Shown in pieces: positions 13,326 through 21,244 of a DNA stretch of 64,000 bases. This DNA comes from Halorarum halophilum (GTDB lineage Archaea > Halobacteriota > Halobacteria > Halobacteriales > Haloferacaceae). The position numbers were made by a program, and so were the translations under genes. Where the stretch lies: NCBI RefSeq assembly GCF_013401515.1, contig NZ_CP058532.1, forward strand, positions 84,858-148,857, read 5' to 3'. The notes under the pieces were generated by a model. It was given only the letters and a program-made list of their open reading frames with translations, did not search any database and was not told the DNA's origin. Within the stretch, counting starts at the first letter, position 1. Each line of letters starts with the position of its first letter.

Positions 13326-13788
13326 CATCTGTCGCCTGTCGACCAGCTCTCGACGATATGACCCCTACCCTCGACGTGGAGACAATGACGAATCCGGAGG
13401 TTAGATATAACTATCCTTCACGAATCAACATTATTCCTGGCGTTTTTTGCCAATGGTCCCAAGTTAATGTCACCGTGCCTATCCTTTTAGGCATACTAAC
13501 TAAGTACTTAGCCTCCATGTGGTCATATACGGGGAGATTGACCGGCTGGTTAACATACCGGCTCAAGAACCCGTGCAACTGGGTAGCTGTAAGCGACCCC
13601 ACTCTGGGAAACGATCTGGGTACCTGGGGAGGTCTCAGATCAATCTCGCTTTCGGCTTTTGTAATCCAACTCTTGAATCCAACAGCCGTCGTTGTTGGAC
13701 AACACAACTCAACTCGCGAGACTGGTGTCTGTGACTCCTGTTCGATTCAGGACGCGAGCGTCACCCGTGTCTGGGTGAGGAATCTACG
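13326..13788 (+). ncRNA. long structured leader or ncRNA with tRNA-like element, copy C
   Basis: The stretch is AT-richer than its surroundings and has no gene. TATA box TTAGATATAA lies at 13401-13410. From about 13430 hairpins follow one another: TGGC/GCCA (13438-13452), TGCCTA/TAGGCA (13476-13493), TCCAACA/TGTTGGA (13678-13699). Then comes the tRNA-like element: CTCGCG (13713-13718)/CGCGAG (13753-13758) enclosing AGAC-TGGT-GTCT and a canonical T-arm TCCTG-TTCGATT-CAGGA (13736-13752). TCACCC/GGGTGA (13761-13778) ends 10 bases before ATG 13789. It may be a riboregulatory 5' leader or a processed RNA. Confidence 0.6.
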
Positions 13789-14196
13789 ATGGACGACGAA
13801 CAACCAACTACGCACGGGGTCGCCCCGGCACAAGAGCGGGAGTACAACGTCAAGATGCCGTCCGAGAAGATCGTCTACTTCGACAAGCTCAAAGACGAGA
13901 CGATCACGGTGCGCGACGTCGACGACGATGAAGACTTCGTCACGTATGCGGTCGAGAACGACGTCGAGAGCATGCACACCGAGCCGATGCAGCAGTTCCT
14001 GGCGTACCTGGCCGCCGGGCGCTTCGTGAAGCTGGGAGACCGGCGTCAGCCCCACGGCGTGACCACCACGAACGAAGACATCGCGAACGTCTTCGCCGAA
14101 GCGTACGGGTACGACCCGCGCGACTTCCGGCCGCTCGAGCTCGCGCGGTTCCTGCTGAGCGAACGCCTCGATGAGACCATCGGACTGGATGAGTAA
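13789..14196 (+). CDS. 135-aa hypothetical protein behind structured leader
   Basis: MDDEQPTTHGVAPAQEREYN. An acidic alpha/beta protein with a helical C-terminal part (ELARFLLSERLDETIGL). No family recognised. The long structured leader directly upstream suggests post-transcriptional control. Its end overlaps the next gene by 8 bases. Confidence 0.7.
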   Translation: MDDEQPTTHGVAPAQEREYNVKMPSEKIVYFDKLKDETITVRDVDDDEDFVTYAVENDVESMHTEPMQQFLAYLAAGRFVKLGDRRQPHGVTTTNEDIANVFAEAYGYDPRDFRPLELARFLLSERLDETIGLDE

Positions 14197-14389
14197 GACG
14201 ATCATCGGCTTCGACCAGTTCGAAGTCCCGGACGACGACCGGTGGCACCACATGGAGGTGACCATGTCAGGGACGACGATCGAGGGGATCGTCTTCGACG
14301 GCGACATCATGTACGCGACCCAGGAGTATATGGAGGGCCGAGACGACCTGGACGGTATCGATGATGGGCGGGCCCCACAGCTCGGGTGA
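14189..14389 (+). CDS. 66-aa hypothetical protein
   Basis: MSKTIIGFDQFEVPDDDRWH, beta-rich and acidic, overlapping both neighbours. Function unknown. Confidence 0.65.
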   Translation: MSKTIIGFDQFEVPDDDRWHHMEVTMSGTTIEGIVFDGDIMYATQEYMEGRDDLDGIDDGRAPQLG

Positions 14390-14636
14390 TCACATCGCCT
14401 GGTACGAGTACGACGTTCCCGGTCCCGACGGGTCGGTGATCGTTGCCCGTGGTGACATCCTTCGCGAACGTACGTTGTTCGGCCACAGTGTCACGTGGGT
14501 CATTGAATCGATAGATAGCGAGAGCTTAATCCTCTCTCGCGGTGCGACACGTCGAAAGGTTGAACATAACGTGGTGCGTACTGGATTCAACGATGGACTC
14601 GTCGTCGTCGGGGGACCAGATACACACGCCGAGTAG
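14361..14636 (+). CDS. 91-aa hypothetical protein
   Basis: Starts at ATG 14361 or 14364 within the end of the previous gene. It has a beta-rich pattern (IAWYEYDVPGPDGSVIVARG). No recognised family. The next gene begins inside its last 44 bases. Confidence 0.65.
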   Translation: MMGGPHSSGDHIAWYEYDVPGPDGSVIVARGDILRERTLFGHSVTWVIESIDSESLILSRGATRRKVEHNVVRTGFNDGLVVVGGPDTHAE

Positions 14637-15009
14637 CACCGCCAGCGATATCTCGCTGACCGTCACTACGGACGCGGGAACGTCGACGCACGCTATCGAG
14701 AGCGTCCGGCTTACCCTCTCGCGCGGGTGTACACTCACTGAACACCGCGAGCTCGAGGATGCTGTGATCCGATGGGTCGTCGACGAGATCCACCGTGTAG
14801 ACGGATCGGTGATCGGCTATACGTTCAAGGTAGAGGAGGGAGAGCACCGGGAGTACTTCGATGCTGACATAGTAGATGAACTGATGGATGAGCGCGTCCT
14901 CAGAATGGAACGCTCGGAGATTAGCAAGGCGTGGACCGCCACAGACTCGACGTCGTCTGGCACTTTCACGTCGAACGTTCCCGTCTCGATCGGCTTCAAT
15001 CGTACTTAA
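14593..15009 (+). CDS. 138-aa hypothetical protein
   Basis: MDSSSSGDQIHTPSSTASDI: a Ser/Thr-rich N-terminus, then an alpha/beta domain. It starts 43 bases inside the previous gene, unusual for this virus, so ATG 14593 is a best guess. It is the last gene before the packaging module. Function unknown. Confidence 0.6.
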   Translation: MDSSSSGDQIHTPSSTASDISLTVTTDAGTSTHAIESVRLTLSRGCTLTEHRELEDAVIRWVVDEIHRVDGSVIGYTFKVEEGEHREYFDADIVDELMDERVLRMERSEISKAWTATDSTSSGTFTSNVPVSIGFNRT

Positions 15010-15055
15010 GGGCACCGGAACACTTTTCTGATAGAACAGCCCAATTATCAATTGA

Positions 15056-15730
15056 ATGAGTAGTGGTCGCCGTCCGGACATCGACAGATCTCCCTTCCGC
15101 GATGAGATCCGGATGCTCCTCAAGAACAAGGGCCGGTCGCACGACCCGACGTACGACGAGCTCCGTGAGCAGATCCTGGAGCGGTACGGCGAGGAGTTCA
15201 CCGTCCGCCAGCTTCGCGACTACATGAACAAGGAGATCCTCCCCGAGGAGATGATGCCCGCGAAAGAGGCACAACAGGAACTGGAGAAGCGACGCGAGAC
15301 GATCGATATCGCCGCGAAGCGCCAGGACCTCGTTGAACTTCAGGAGTCGCGGCTCGGCAAGGCCGTCGAGACTGAAGAGCAGATGGGCGGCATGCTCCTC
15401 GACCAGGTGAACGAGCAGATCGTCCTCAAGGACAAACTGCTGGAATCGCTCTCGAAGGACTACGAACGACTTGGCGTCCTCCAGTCCACGAGCCAGATCG
15501 ACATCGACGTCAACCAGGTGCAGGCTGACCCGTTCAGCAAGATGCTCGCCGAATCGCTCGAGATCGAGCTCGCAGACCCCAGCGACGACGAACACTCGGA
15601 CTACCGTGACGACGACGACATCCGCAATCTGGCGGAGTCGGACGACGAGTACGACGAGGGCGAAGAAGAGGACGCCTGGATGGACAAAGACCCCGACGAG
15701 ATCACCTTCGACGACCTCCCGGACGAGTAG
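15056..15730 (+). CDS. terS: probable terminase small subunit
   Basis: The 224-aa protein sits 97 bases before the large terminase. The N-terminal 60 residues contain an HTH-like helical segment (PTYDELREQILERYGEEFTV, then RQLRDYMNKE) suitable for binding the packaging site. Residues about 75-150 form a long charged helix, probably a coiled coil for oligomerisation, and the last 50 residues are an extremely acidic tail that may bind the large subunit. Assignment rests on position and layout, since small subunits diverge quickly. It would recognise viral DNA and recruit TerL. Confidence 0.65.
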   Translation: MSSGRRPDIDRSPFRDEIRMLLKNKGRSHDPTYDELREQILERYGEEFTVRQLRDYMNKEILPEEMMPAKEAQQELEKRRETIDIAAKRQDLVELQESRLGKAVETEEQMGGMLLDQVNEQIVLKDKLLESLSKDYERLGVLQSTSQIDIDVNQVQADPFSKMLAESLEIELADPSDDEHSDYRDDDDIRNLAESDDEYDEGEEEDAWMDKDPDEITFDDLPDE

Positions 15731-15754
15731 ACCTGTGCCACCACACTCGTCTGC

Positions 15755-15782
15755 ACGTACATATCCGTACGTACGTACGTAC
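15755..15782. repeat. TACGTA palindromic iterons, site 3
   Basis: ACGTAC (15755-15760) and GTACGTACGTACGTAC (15767-15782) lie between terS and terL, just after a GTGCCACCACA word. Position next to the packaging genes makes a packaging or regulatory site possible. Confidence 0.55.
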
Positions 15783-15827
15783 GCCCTCTGACACCCCCGG
15801 CCCGCCCCCGCTACCCAGCCCCTCCCC

Positions 15828-17459
15828 ATGACGCAAGCAGACATACTGAACGCCAAAGCCGGTCGGTTTGGCAACGTCCCCGGTGCCGCCTCTCGTGCTC
15901 GGATGTCCGAGTTGGTCGAGGGCAAAGGCGCGATCGACCTTCGAAACTACAAGCCGCATTTCACAGCCGGGATCGCTGACCCGGTCGAGGCGCACAAGAC
16001 GTTCGAGAACTGGTGTTGCCGGGTCAAAGACCAGTTGATCGAAGCGTCCGGCATCACACTCCGGCCGTACCAGAAGGAGTTCTCCGACCGCATCGTCAAG
16101 AGCGTCGTCCGCAAGGACGGACAGACGTTCTTCGCTGAGTGGGCTCGTCAGTCAGGGAAGACGGAGACGCTCGCGTCGACGGCGTATGCGATCTCCGTCC
16201 TGTTCGCTCCCATCCGCATCGGGATTTTCGGCCCGAAGCAGCGTCAGGCCGAGATCATGTGGGACCGCGTCAAGGAACGGTACAACCAGCGGCTCCTTGA
16301 CGGGCTCGGGCTCGAGATCGAGACGTACGGCGGGAACACGTTCAAATTGTCGTCCGGTTCTGTGGTCCAGGCAATCACCGCGGGCTCAGGGAACATTGAG
16401 GGGGAGACGTTCGACCTGATCCTGATCGACGAGACGCAGAAGATCAGCCGGCGGATGCTGCTTGCCGAGATCTGGCCGATGGGCGCTGAGACGAACGCAA
16501 CGAAGTGCTGTATCGGCACGCCGCACTTCCAGGACTGCTGGTTCCGCGAGCAGCTCGAACGGCTCAAGGGAACGCCGTTCTGCATGATCTACGACTGGCG
16601 GACGCCCGCGAAGTACTCGAAGAACTACCGGCGCTCGATCGCGAGACAGCTCGAGCAGATGAGCCCAGAGTCCGACGAGTTCCGGACCCAGTACGAGCTC
16701 GAGTGGATTCTGGAGGCCGGGATGTTCATCACGTACGAGGACTGGCGGCGGATGAACCCACCGCCGCTGATGGCACCCTACGTCACCAAGGATGACTTGC
16801 ACCGGGATGGGTCCCTTCAGGACAAGTGGCAAATCCGCGCCGGACTGGACCTCGCGAAGACGCAGGACTCGACCGTACTGACGGTCACGGGCAAGTACTT
16901 CGGTTCGTGGGACCCGTACCACGACAACTTCAGCACCGAGACGATCGTGCTCCTGGACATCGTGGAGATGCAGAACGTCGAGTATCCCGACCAGATGGAC
17001 GTGATCAAAGCGGAACTCGACCGATGGGGAGCGGACGTCGTCGGGGTGGACTCGAACGGCGTGGGTGACCCGATGACGGACATGCTCAAGCGGGAGCTGA
17101 GCCAGCACGTCGAAGGTATCAAGTTCAGCTCGTCGTCGAAGCACGACCTGTACAAGCACGTCGAGCGGAAGATCAAGGTCGAGGAGGAGTGGGACTACTG
17201 CGACTTCGTGATCCCGAAGCAGATCCACGAGTACGAGCACCTGGAGGTACCCATGCGGAAGATGGAGCAGCAGTGGCTCGAGCTGATCAAGGATTACAAC
17301 GGGTCGCGGATGAAGGTCGAGGCGAAGGAGGGCGGGCACGACGACTTCCCGGACTCGGCCGCGCTCGCCATGTGGGTCCAGGACGCCGACTACAACATCG
17401 ACCAGAAGCACATGACGTCGCCGACCCCGGTGCTCGGTTCGTTCAACGTCGGCTACTGA
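15828..17459 (+). CDS. terL: terminase large subunit
   Basis: The 543-aa DNA-packaging motor shows an N-terminal ATPase with Walker A ARQSGKT (residues 106-112), Walker B DLILIDE (196-202) and a coupling motif after TKCCIGTPHF (226-235). The C-terminal RNase H-like nuclease has its acidic residues in GLDLAKTQDST (about 340-350), VVGVDSNG (about 404-411) and HDDFPDS (about 505-512). It would cut and translocate viral DNA into the capsid through the portal encoded 230 bases downstream. Length and motif order are normal for tailed viruses. The start follows a short leader containing no TATA box, so it is probably co-transcribed with terS. Confidence 0.95.
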   Translation: MTQADILNAKAGRFGNVPGAASRARMSELVEGKGAIDLRNYKPHFTAGIADPVEAHKTFENWCCRVKDQLIEASGITLRPYQKEFSDRIVKSVVRKDGQTFFAEWARQSGKTETLASTAYAISVLFAPIRIGIFGPKQRQAEIMWDRVKERYNQRLLDGLGLEIETYGGNTFKLSSGSVVQAITAGSGNIEGETFDLILIDETQKISRRMLLAEIWPMGAETNATKCCIGTPHFQDCWFREQLERLKGTPFCMIYDWRTPAKYSKNYRRSIARQLEQMSPESDEFRTQYELEWILEAGMFITYEDWRRMNPPPLMAPYVTKDDLHRDGSLQDKWQIRAGLDLAKTQDSTVLTVTGKYFGSWDPYHDNFSTETIVLLDIVEMQNVEYPDQMDVIKAELDRWGADVVGVDSNGVGDPMTDMLKRELSQHVEGIKFSSSSKHDLYKHVERKIKVEEEWDYCDFVIPKQIHEYEHLEVPMRKMEQQWLELIKDYNGSRMKVEAKEGGHDDFPDSAALAMWVQDADYNIDQKHMTSPTPVLGSFNVGY

Positions 17460-17478
17460 GTCGCCCCCGAATATACCA

Positions 17479-17541
17479 CAAAACTGGTATTACCAATTCA
17501 TCAATACACTTAAGCGTTGGTAGTACCAGATTTGTGATATG
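17479..17541 (+). promoter_or_regulatory. promoter with late-type box before 17539 gene
   Basis: CAAAACTGGTATTACC (17479-17494) resembles the late motif GAAAACTGGTATATA. A second TATA-like CACTTAAG lies at 17507-17514, about 27 bases before ATG 17539. The arms CTGGTATTACCA (17484-17495) and TGGTAGTACCAG (17518-17529) are mutually complementary. Confidence 0.5.
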
Positions 17542-17670
17542 GGAACTTCGGTAGAGACTGGCGCAGTCACGCAGCGCCCTGAAGACCTCCGGCAAGACGG
17601 CCAGTGCGTTCGCTGTGGTGCCGAGGTCGAGGCGGCTGATGACGAACACGAGTGCGACGACCACGAGTAG
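17539..17670 (+). CDS. 43-aa zinc-finger-like small protein
   Basis: MGTSVETGAVTQRPEDLRQD, then CVRC (residues 23-26) and a distal HEC (37-39) followed by H42, giving a four-ligand Cys/His site. The size and the C-x2-C, H/C pattern suit a mini zinc finger. It lies between terL and portal. Function unknown. Confidence 0.65.
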   Translation: MGTSVETGAVTQRPEDLRQDGQCVRCGAEVEAADDEHECDDHE

Positions 17671-17686
17671 GTAGGAGATCACGTGA

Positions 17687-19417
17687 ATGAGTGAGTCAGA
17701 GACACCCCCAGACGAGAGCTCGGACGGGGTCGAGATAACCGCGGAAGTCGATTCAGTCGACTCGACCAGTGCGACGGTCGCCAGATCAGCCTCGCTCGCC
17801 GAGGTCGTCTCCGAGCCGCGTGAAATCCTCGAGAAGCAAAAGTTCGAGACAGACTTCGATCTGTACGAGCGGCTGCTCGAAATCGACCCGGAGCTCGCAG
17901 GAACTGTTCGTGCACAGGCACAGATGGCGTCCGGTTTCCACCTGACGCACCCCACCACTGAGGGTGATCAGGAGGAGCCGACTGAAGACGACGCTGAGGC
18001 GCTCAAGGACTGTCAACAGATGGTCCAGGACCTCGACCTCGACCTTTCGCAGCCGTCGATGTTCAAGTACATGATCGCCATGGGGAACGACGTCTCCAAG
18101 ATCGTCTACAAGGACGGGACCGGGATTACCGGCCTCCAGTCACTTCCCCTTCGGTCGCTCACGATCATCGACGAGAAGACGAAGCCTGAGATAGAGCGTG
18201 CGTTCGCGGCCGCGAAGAAGGAGGCCAAGACCGCGGACGCCGACGACGAAATCGATCTCACCACGTACACGGACAACATCCCGGACGCAGTCGTCCAGTC
18301 GGCCGACTACTACCTGCTCAACGAGGGCACGGAGGATATGAAGACGATCGAGGCGTGGAAGATCCTTCACCTCGGGACCGAGCGCCGTGGCAACTGGTTC
18401 ACGGACAAGTTCGGTCGGAAGACGTACGGTGTGTGGGGCGCTCCCCGCATCGAGCCGACCAAGTTCGCACTTCAGGCGAAGCACAACACGCTCACGAACA
18501 AGGTCGCGATGGACGACTCCCTGATCGCCCGGGAGATCTACCACATCGACGTCGCCACGCTGTTCGGTCACATCAGCAACGACGACCTGCGTGAAGATAA
18601 GGCCAAGAAGTACGCGTCCGACCTGAAGGAGACGCTCGAGGGCATGAAGCCCGACGAGAAGCCGATCCTTCCGAACGAAGTGACCGTCGACGTTCAGGGC
18701 CCCGAGGGGAAGGCGAAAGAACACGGCGACTTCCTCGACCTGATGAACGATTCCATCATGCACGCGCTCACGTTCAACGTGAGTGGCGTCGGGCGCGACG
18801 CTGGTGGGCCCTACATTGGGAACCGCCCGGCGAAGGACTCCTCGCTCAACAACGTTCGTCACCTTCGCGAGACGATGGGGCGTCAGCTCCGCAAGCTGTT
18901 CCGGATGCACCTCCTGCTCAAGCACCCCGAGTGGCGGGCGGAGATGCCCGATAAGGAGGACATCTCGACGTGGAAGCTCCGCGACGACATCGTTCTCCCG
19001 ACGGTCGAGTGGTCGAATCTGGAAGATGGCGACGTTGAACGGATCGTCAACTCCGCGACGAAGGCGTACGAAGCGAAGCTCATTACCCGGAACGAAGGCC
19101 GGGAAATGATCGGACTCGACCCGGTCCCGGACGAGCAGCTCGACCGGATGTTCCAGGACCAGCGGATGAACATGGAGATCCAGGACGAGTTCAACCGCCG
19201 CCAGCAGGAACGCCAGCAGGAGAACGAGCCCGACGAGACCGATGACGACTCTGATGAGGACGAAGCCAGTCTCGCTCGGGTCGCAAGCACTCGCCCGGAA
19301 GAAGCGAGCACGCGCCGGGGTGATCAGCTCAACGGGCCGTTCCGCGATGACCTGGTGGTGGCACTCGACGATGCCGTGACGAAACTGACCGCGACGCTGA
19401 GCCAGGAGGACACCTAA
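17687..19417 (+). CDS. portal protein
   Basis: The 576-aa protein follows the large terminase, as portals do, and has the expected make-up. The acidic disordered N-terminus (residues 1-40) is followed by FETDFDLYERLLEIDPELAG, as in the clip/wing entry of phage portals. An alpha/beta body carries ILHLGTERRGNWFTDKFGRK near 223-242, typical of the region leading to the portal stem. A long C-terminal helical part (EEQ-rich near 500-520) ends in a Thr/Ser/acidic tail. Twelve copies would form the DNA gateway and dock terminase and neck proteins. Identification is by position and general resemblance. Confidence 0.8.
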   Translation: MSESETPPDESSDGVEITAEVDSVDSTSATVARSASLAEVVSEPREILEKQKFETDFDLYERLLEIDPELAGTVRAQAQMASGFHLTHPTTEGDQEEPTEDDAEALKDCQQMVQDLDLDLSQPSMFKYMIAMGNDVSKIVYKDGTGITGLQSLPLRSLTIIDEKTKPEIERAFAAAKKEAKTADADDEIDLTTYTDNIPDAVVQSADYYLLNEGTEDMKTIEAWKILHLGTERRGNWFTDKFGRKTYGVWGAPRIEPTKFALQAKHNTLTNKVAMDDSLIAREIYHIDVATLFGHISNDDLREDKAKKYASDLKETLEGMKPDEKPILPNEVTVDVQGPEGKAKEHGDFLDLMNDSIMHALTFNVSGVGRDAGGPYIGNRPAKDSSLNNVRHLRETMGRQLRKLFRMHLLLKHPEWRAEMPDKEDISTWKLRDDIVLPTVEWSNLEDGDVERIVNSATKAYEAKLITRNEGREMIGLDPVPDEQLDRMFQDQRMNMEIQDEFNRRQQERQQENEPDETDDDSDEDEASLARVASTRPEEASTRRGDQLNGPFRDDLVVALDDAVTKLTATLSQEDT

Positions 19418-19418
19418 G

Positions 19419-20291
19419 ATGGCGCTGGAAGATCGGCTCGAGGACCACCTCGACGAACTACGAGCAACGCACGAAGAGCAGATCGACGAGTACGTTCGCG
19501 CGGCCTACGACGAAGGGCTGTACCACGAAGCAGTCTGGCTTCGGAACCTCGGCGCTCAGCTGTCGAACCCGACGCCCGACCCCGATGGCGCACTCGAGCG
19601 CATCCGCTACCGGACGCAGGCTCGCGTCGAATGGTACGATGAGGCGCTCCGGACGGCTGTCCTCGACAACGTCGACTCGGACGATGAGAGCGCCTACGAG
19701 ACGCTCGCGTCCCTGTACGACGATGGGCTCACTGTCGACCGACGTGGAGAGTCGGAGGAGATCAAGTGGGTGAACCCGGACGGATCTGCGGTGCTCCAGG
19801 ACCGCGAGGTGTTCTACCTGCTGACCGTCACGCCCGAGACGTACTACGACTGGGCGACGGCGATCGCGGTCATCGAGGCACGGAACGTCGGCCGTGTCGC
19901 GATTCAGCTGGAGTGCGAGGAAGTCATGGGCCACGTATGGGTCGACCCGCTCGACGAGTCGACGACGCCCATGGCCGCCCGACTCCACGGCGAAACGTAC
20001 GGACGCGACGGCGTTCCGTTCTACCCACCCGTGACGGAGCACGGTCGGTCACGCGTGTGGCCACTGTTCCAGGCGGGGTCGGGCCCGGCCGAACAGCTCC
20101 CCAGTGTAGATGAGCTCGTGGACCAGCGCGAACGCTGGTTCGTGAACTACTCGCGGATGCAGAAGGGTGAGCTCCTCTCGGACGACTGGGCGGACGAGCC
20201 AGTCGACCTCTCCGAGCACAACGTGGAGTTCATCTACCGACAGTTGCTCCCGCGCAACCTCGACCAATACCTCCCCAGCCATGCCGAATAA
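19419..20291 (+). CDS. probable head morphogenesis or minor head protein
   Basis: The 290-aa protein starts one base after the portal stop. It is acidic with long N-terminal helices (LEDHLDELRATHEEQIDEYV) and a mixed C-terminal half. Its position after portal is where Mu gpF/SPP1 gp7-like minor head proteins stand, but I see no conserved motif of that family, so the role is inferred from order. Its last 11 bases overlap the next gene. Confidence 0.5.
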   Translation: MALEDRLEDHLDELRATHEEQIDEYVRAAYDEGLYHEAVWLRNLGAQLSNPTPDPDGALERIRYRTQARVEWYDEALRTAVLDNVDSDDESAYETLASLYDDGLTVDRRGESEEIKWVNPDGSAVLQDREVFYLLTVTPETYYDWATAIAVIEARNVGRVAIQLECEEVMGHVWVDPLDESTTPMAARLHGETYGRDGVPFYPPVTEHGRSRVWPLFQAGSGPAEQLPSVDELVDQRERWFVNYSRMQKGELLSDDWADEPVDLSEHNVEFIYRQLLPRNLDQYLPSHAE

Positions 20292-20544
20292 ACCACTCGC
20301 AGACTGGCAAAAGATCATCATCATGGCCGCCGCGCCGTACCGCGGCAACCGCTCGGTCGCGAAGAAAGCCGAGTGCTCCGTGTGGGCCGTCCGGAAGTAC
20401 CGCAATCAGATGAAAGACGAAGGCCGCTCACTCGACGTGGGTGTCACCGACGAGTACGGTGACCCGCTCGTGAGCGAGGCGGCAATGGCGATCCTCGACG
20501 ACGTCGTCGCGGACGGACTCAGCCAGGACCGGGGGCGCATCTGA
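20281..20544 (+). CDS. 87-aa helix-turn-helix protein
   Basis: Residues about 20-45 (YRGNRSVAKKAECSVWAVRK) look like a helix-turn-helix with AKKAECSVWAVRKY as turn and recognition helix, as in small terminase or sigma-like domains. An acidic helical tail follows. It overlaps the preceding gene and the next ATG (TGATG at 20542). It may be a second DNA-recognition subunit or a regulator. Confidence 0.6.
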   Translation: MPNKPLADWQKIIIMAAAPYRGNRSVAKKAECSVWAVRKYRNQMKDEGRSLDVGVTDEYGDPLVSEAAMAILDDVVADGLSQDRGRI

Positions 20545-20762
20545 TGGCACCTCGGATGAAGGATGTCGCAAGTGTCGTCCTGGTCGGCGCCCTGACTGCG
20601 GTCTGGCTCCACCAGACGCTCACTCCCGGCGTCGAAGTCGACTTCGCCGTCAAGACGCTGGTCCTCACGTTCGCCATGGCCGGCGGAATCACCCTGTTCG
20701 GGAAAGGGACGGTGCAGGCGGCTCGCGAGTTCGTCGGAAACGGGTCCTCGAACGACGAATGA
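20544..20762 (+). CDS. two-TM holin-like membrane protein
   Basis: The 72-aa protein has a basic N-terminus (MAPRMKD), TM1 at about 8-28 (VASVVLVGALTAVWLHQTLT) and TM2 at about 36-53 (AVKTLVLTFAMAGGITLFGK), with an acidic/Asn tail. Size and topology match small holins, and it overlaps the next gene, a C39-like protease. A role in membrane permeabilisation at lysis is inferred; other small membrane proteins look the same. Confidence 0.55.
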   Translation: MAPRMKDVASVVLVGALTAVWLHQTLTPGVEVDFAVKTLVLTFAMAGGITLFGKGTVQAAREFVGNGSSNDE

Positions 20763-21166
20763 ACCACGTCCCCCAGGAGAGCTGGAACGACTGCGCTCCG
20801 GCGTGTTTGGCGATGGTGACCGATCTCCCGCTCGCGACCGTCAGGGATGAAGTATCGGTTCCAACGTCGCACGCAGAGATCCACGGATTCCTGCTTCGCC
20901 ACACGAACGGGTCCCGCCTGATTACGATTCTGGACCCGCTCCCCGTCGGCGAGCTCCGTGATCATGCTGACCTGTTCGCCGACGACCGACCGTTCGATGA
21001 GCGAACCCTGATCCTGACCGTCGAATCGCCGAACCCCGAAGTGGAGTGGCACGCGGTCGTCGTCCACGAAGGTGAGCTCATGGACCCACAGCTGTACTGG
21101 GAGGAGCTCAGCGAGATCGACGACGTCCTCTGCACGTGGGGATTCGAAGTCGACCTGCGCGAGTAG
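20759..21166 (+). CDS. C39-like cysteine protease
   Basis: The N-terminus VPQESWNDCAPACLAMV places Gln6 before Cys12, the oxyanion-hole Gln and nucleophile Cys of papain-like C39 peptidases (usual form Q-x5-C-G-P-A). The second part has WHAVVVHEGELMDP near residues 90-103, supplying the His and the Asp-Pro seen in C39 enzymes. At 135 residues it is a bare domain, without signal peptide or ABC-transporter parts. Overlap with the holin-like gene (ATGA) suggests joint action. Since archaea lack murein, a protease that damages the protein S-layer or processes a virion protein would be plausible. Confidence 0.6.
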   Translation: MNHVPQESWNDCAPACLAMVTDLPLATVRDEVSVPTSHAEIHGFLLRHTNGSRLITILDPLPVGELRDHADLFADDRPFDERTLILTVESPNPEVEWHAVVVHEGELMDPQLYWEELSEIDDVLCTWGFEVDLRE

Positions 21167-21244
21167 CTATTACCTGTCACTGATACGTTCAAGTCCGACT
21201 GGCTTACAGGTACCCTTATGGTTGTGTAAGCTATCTGTTTATTC

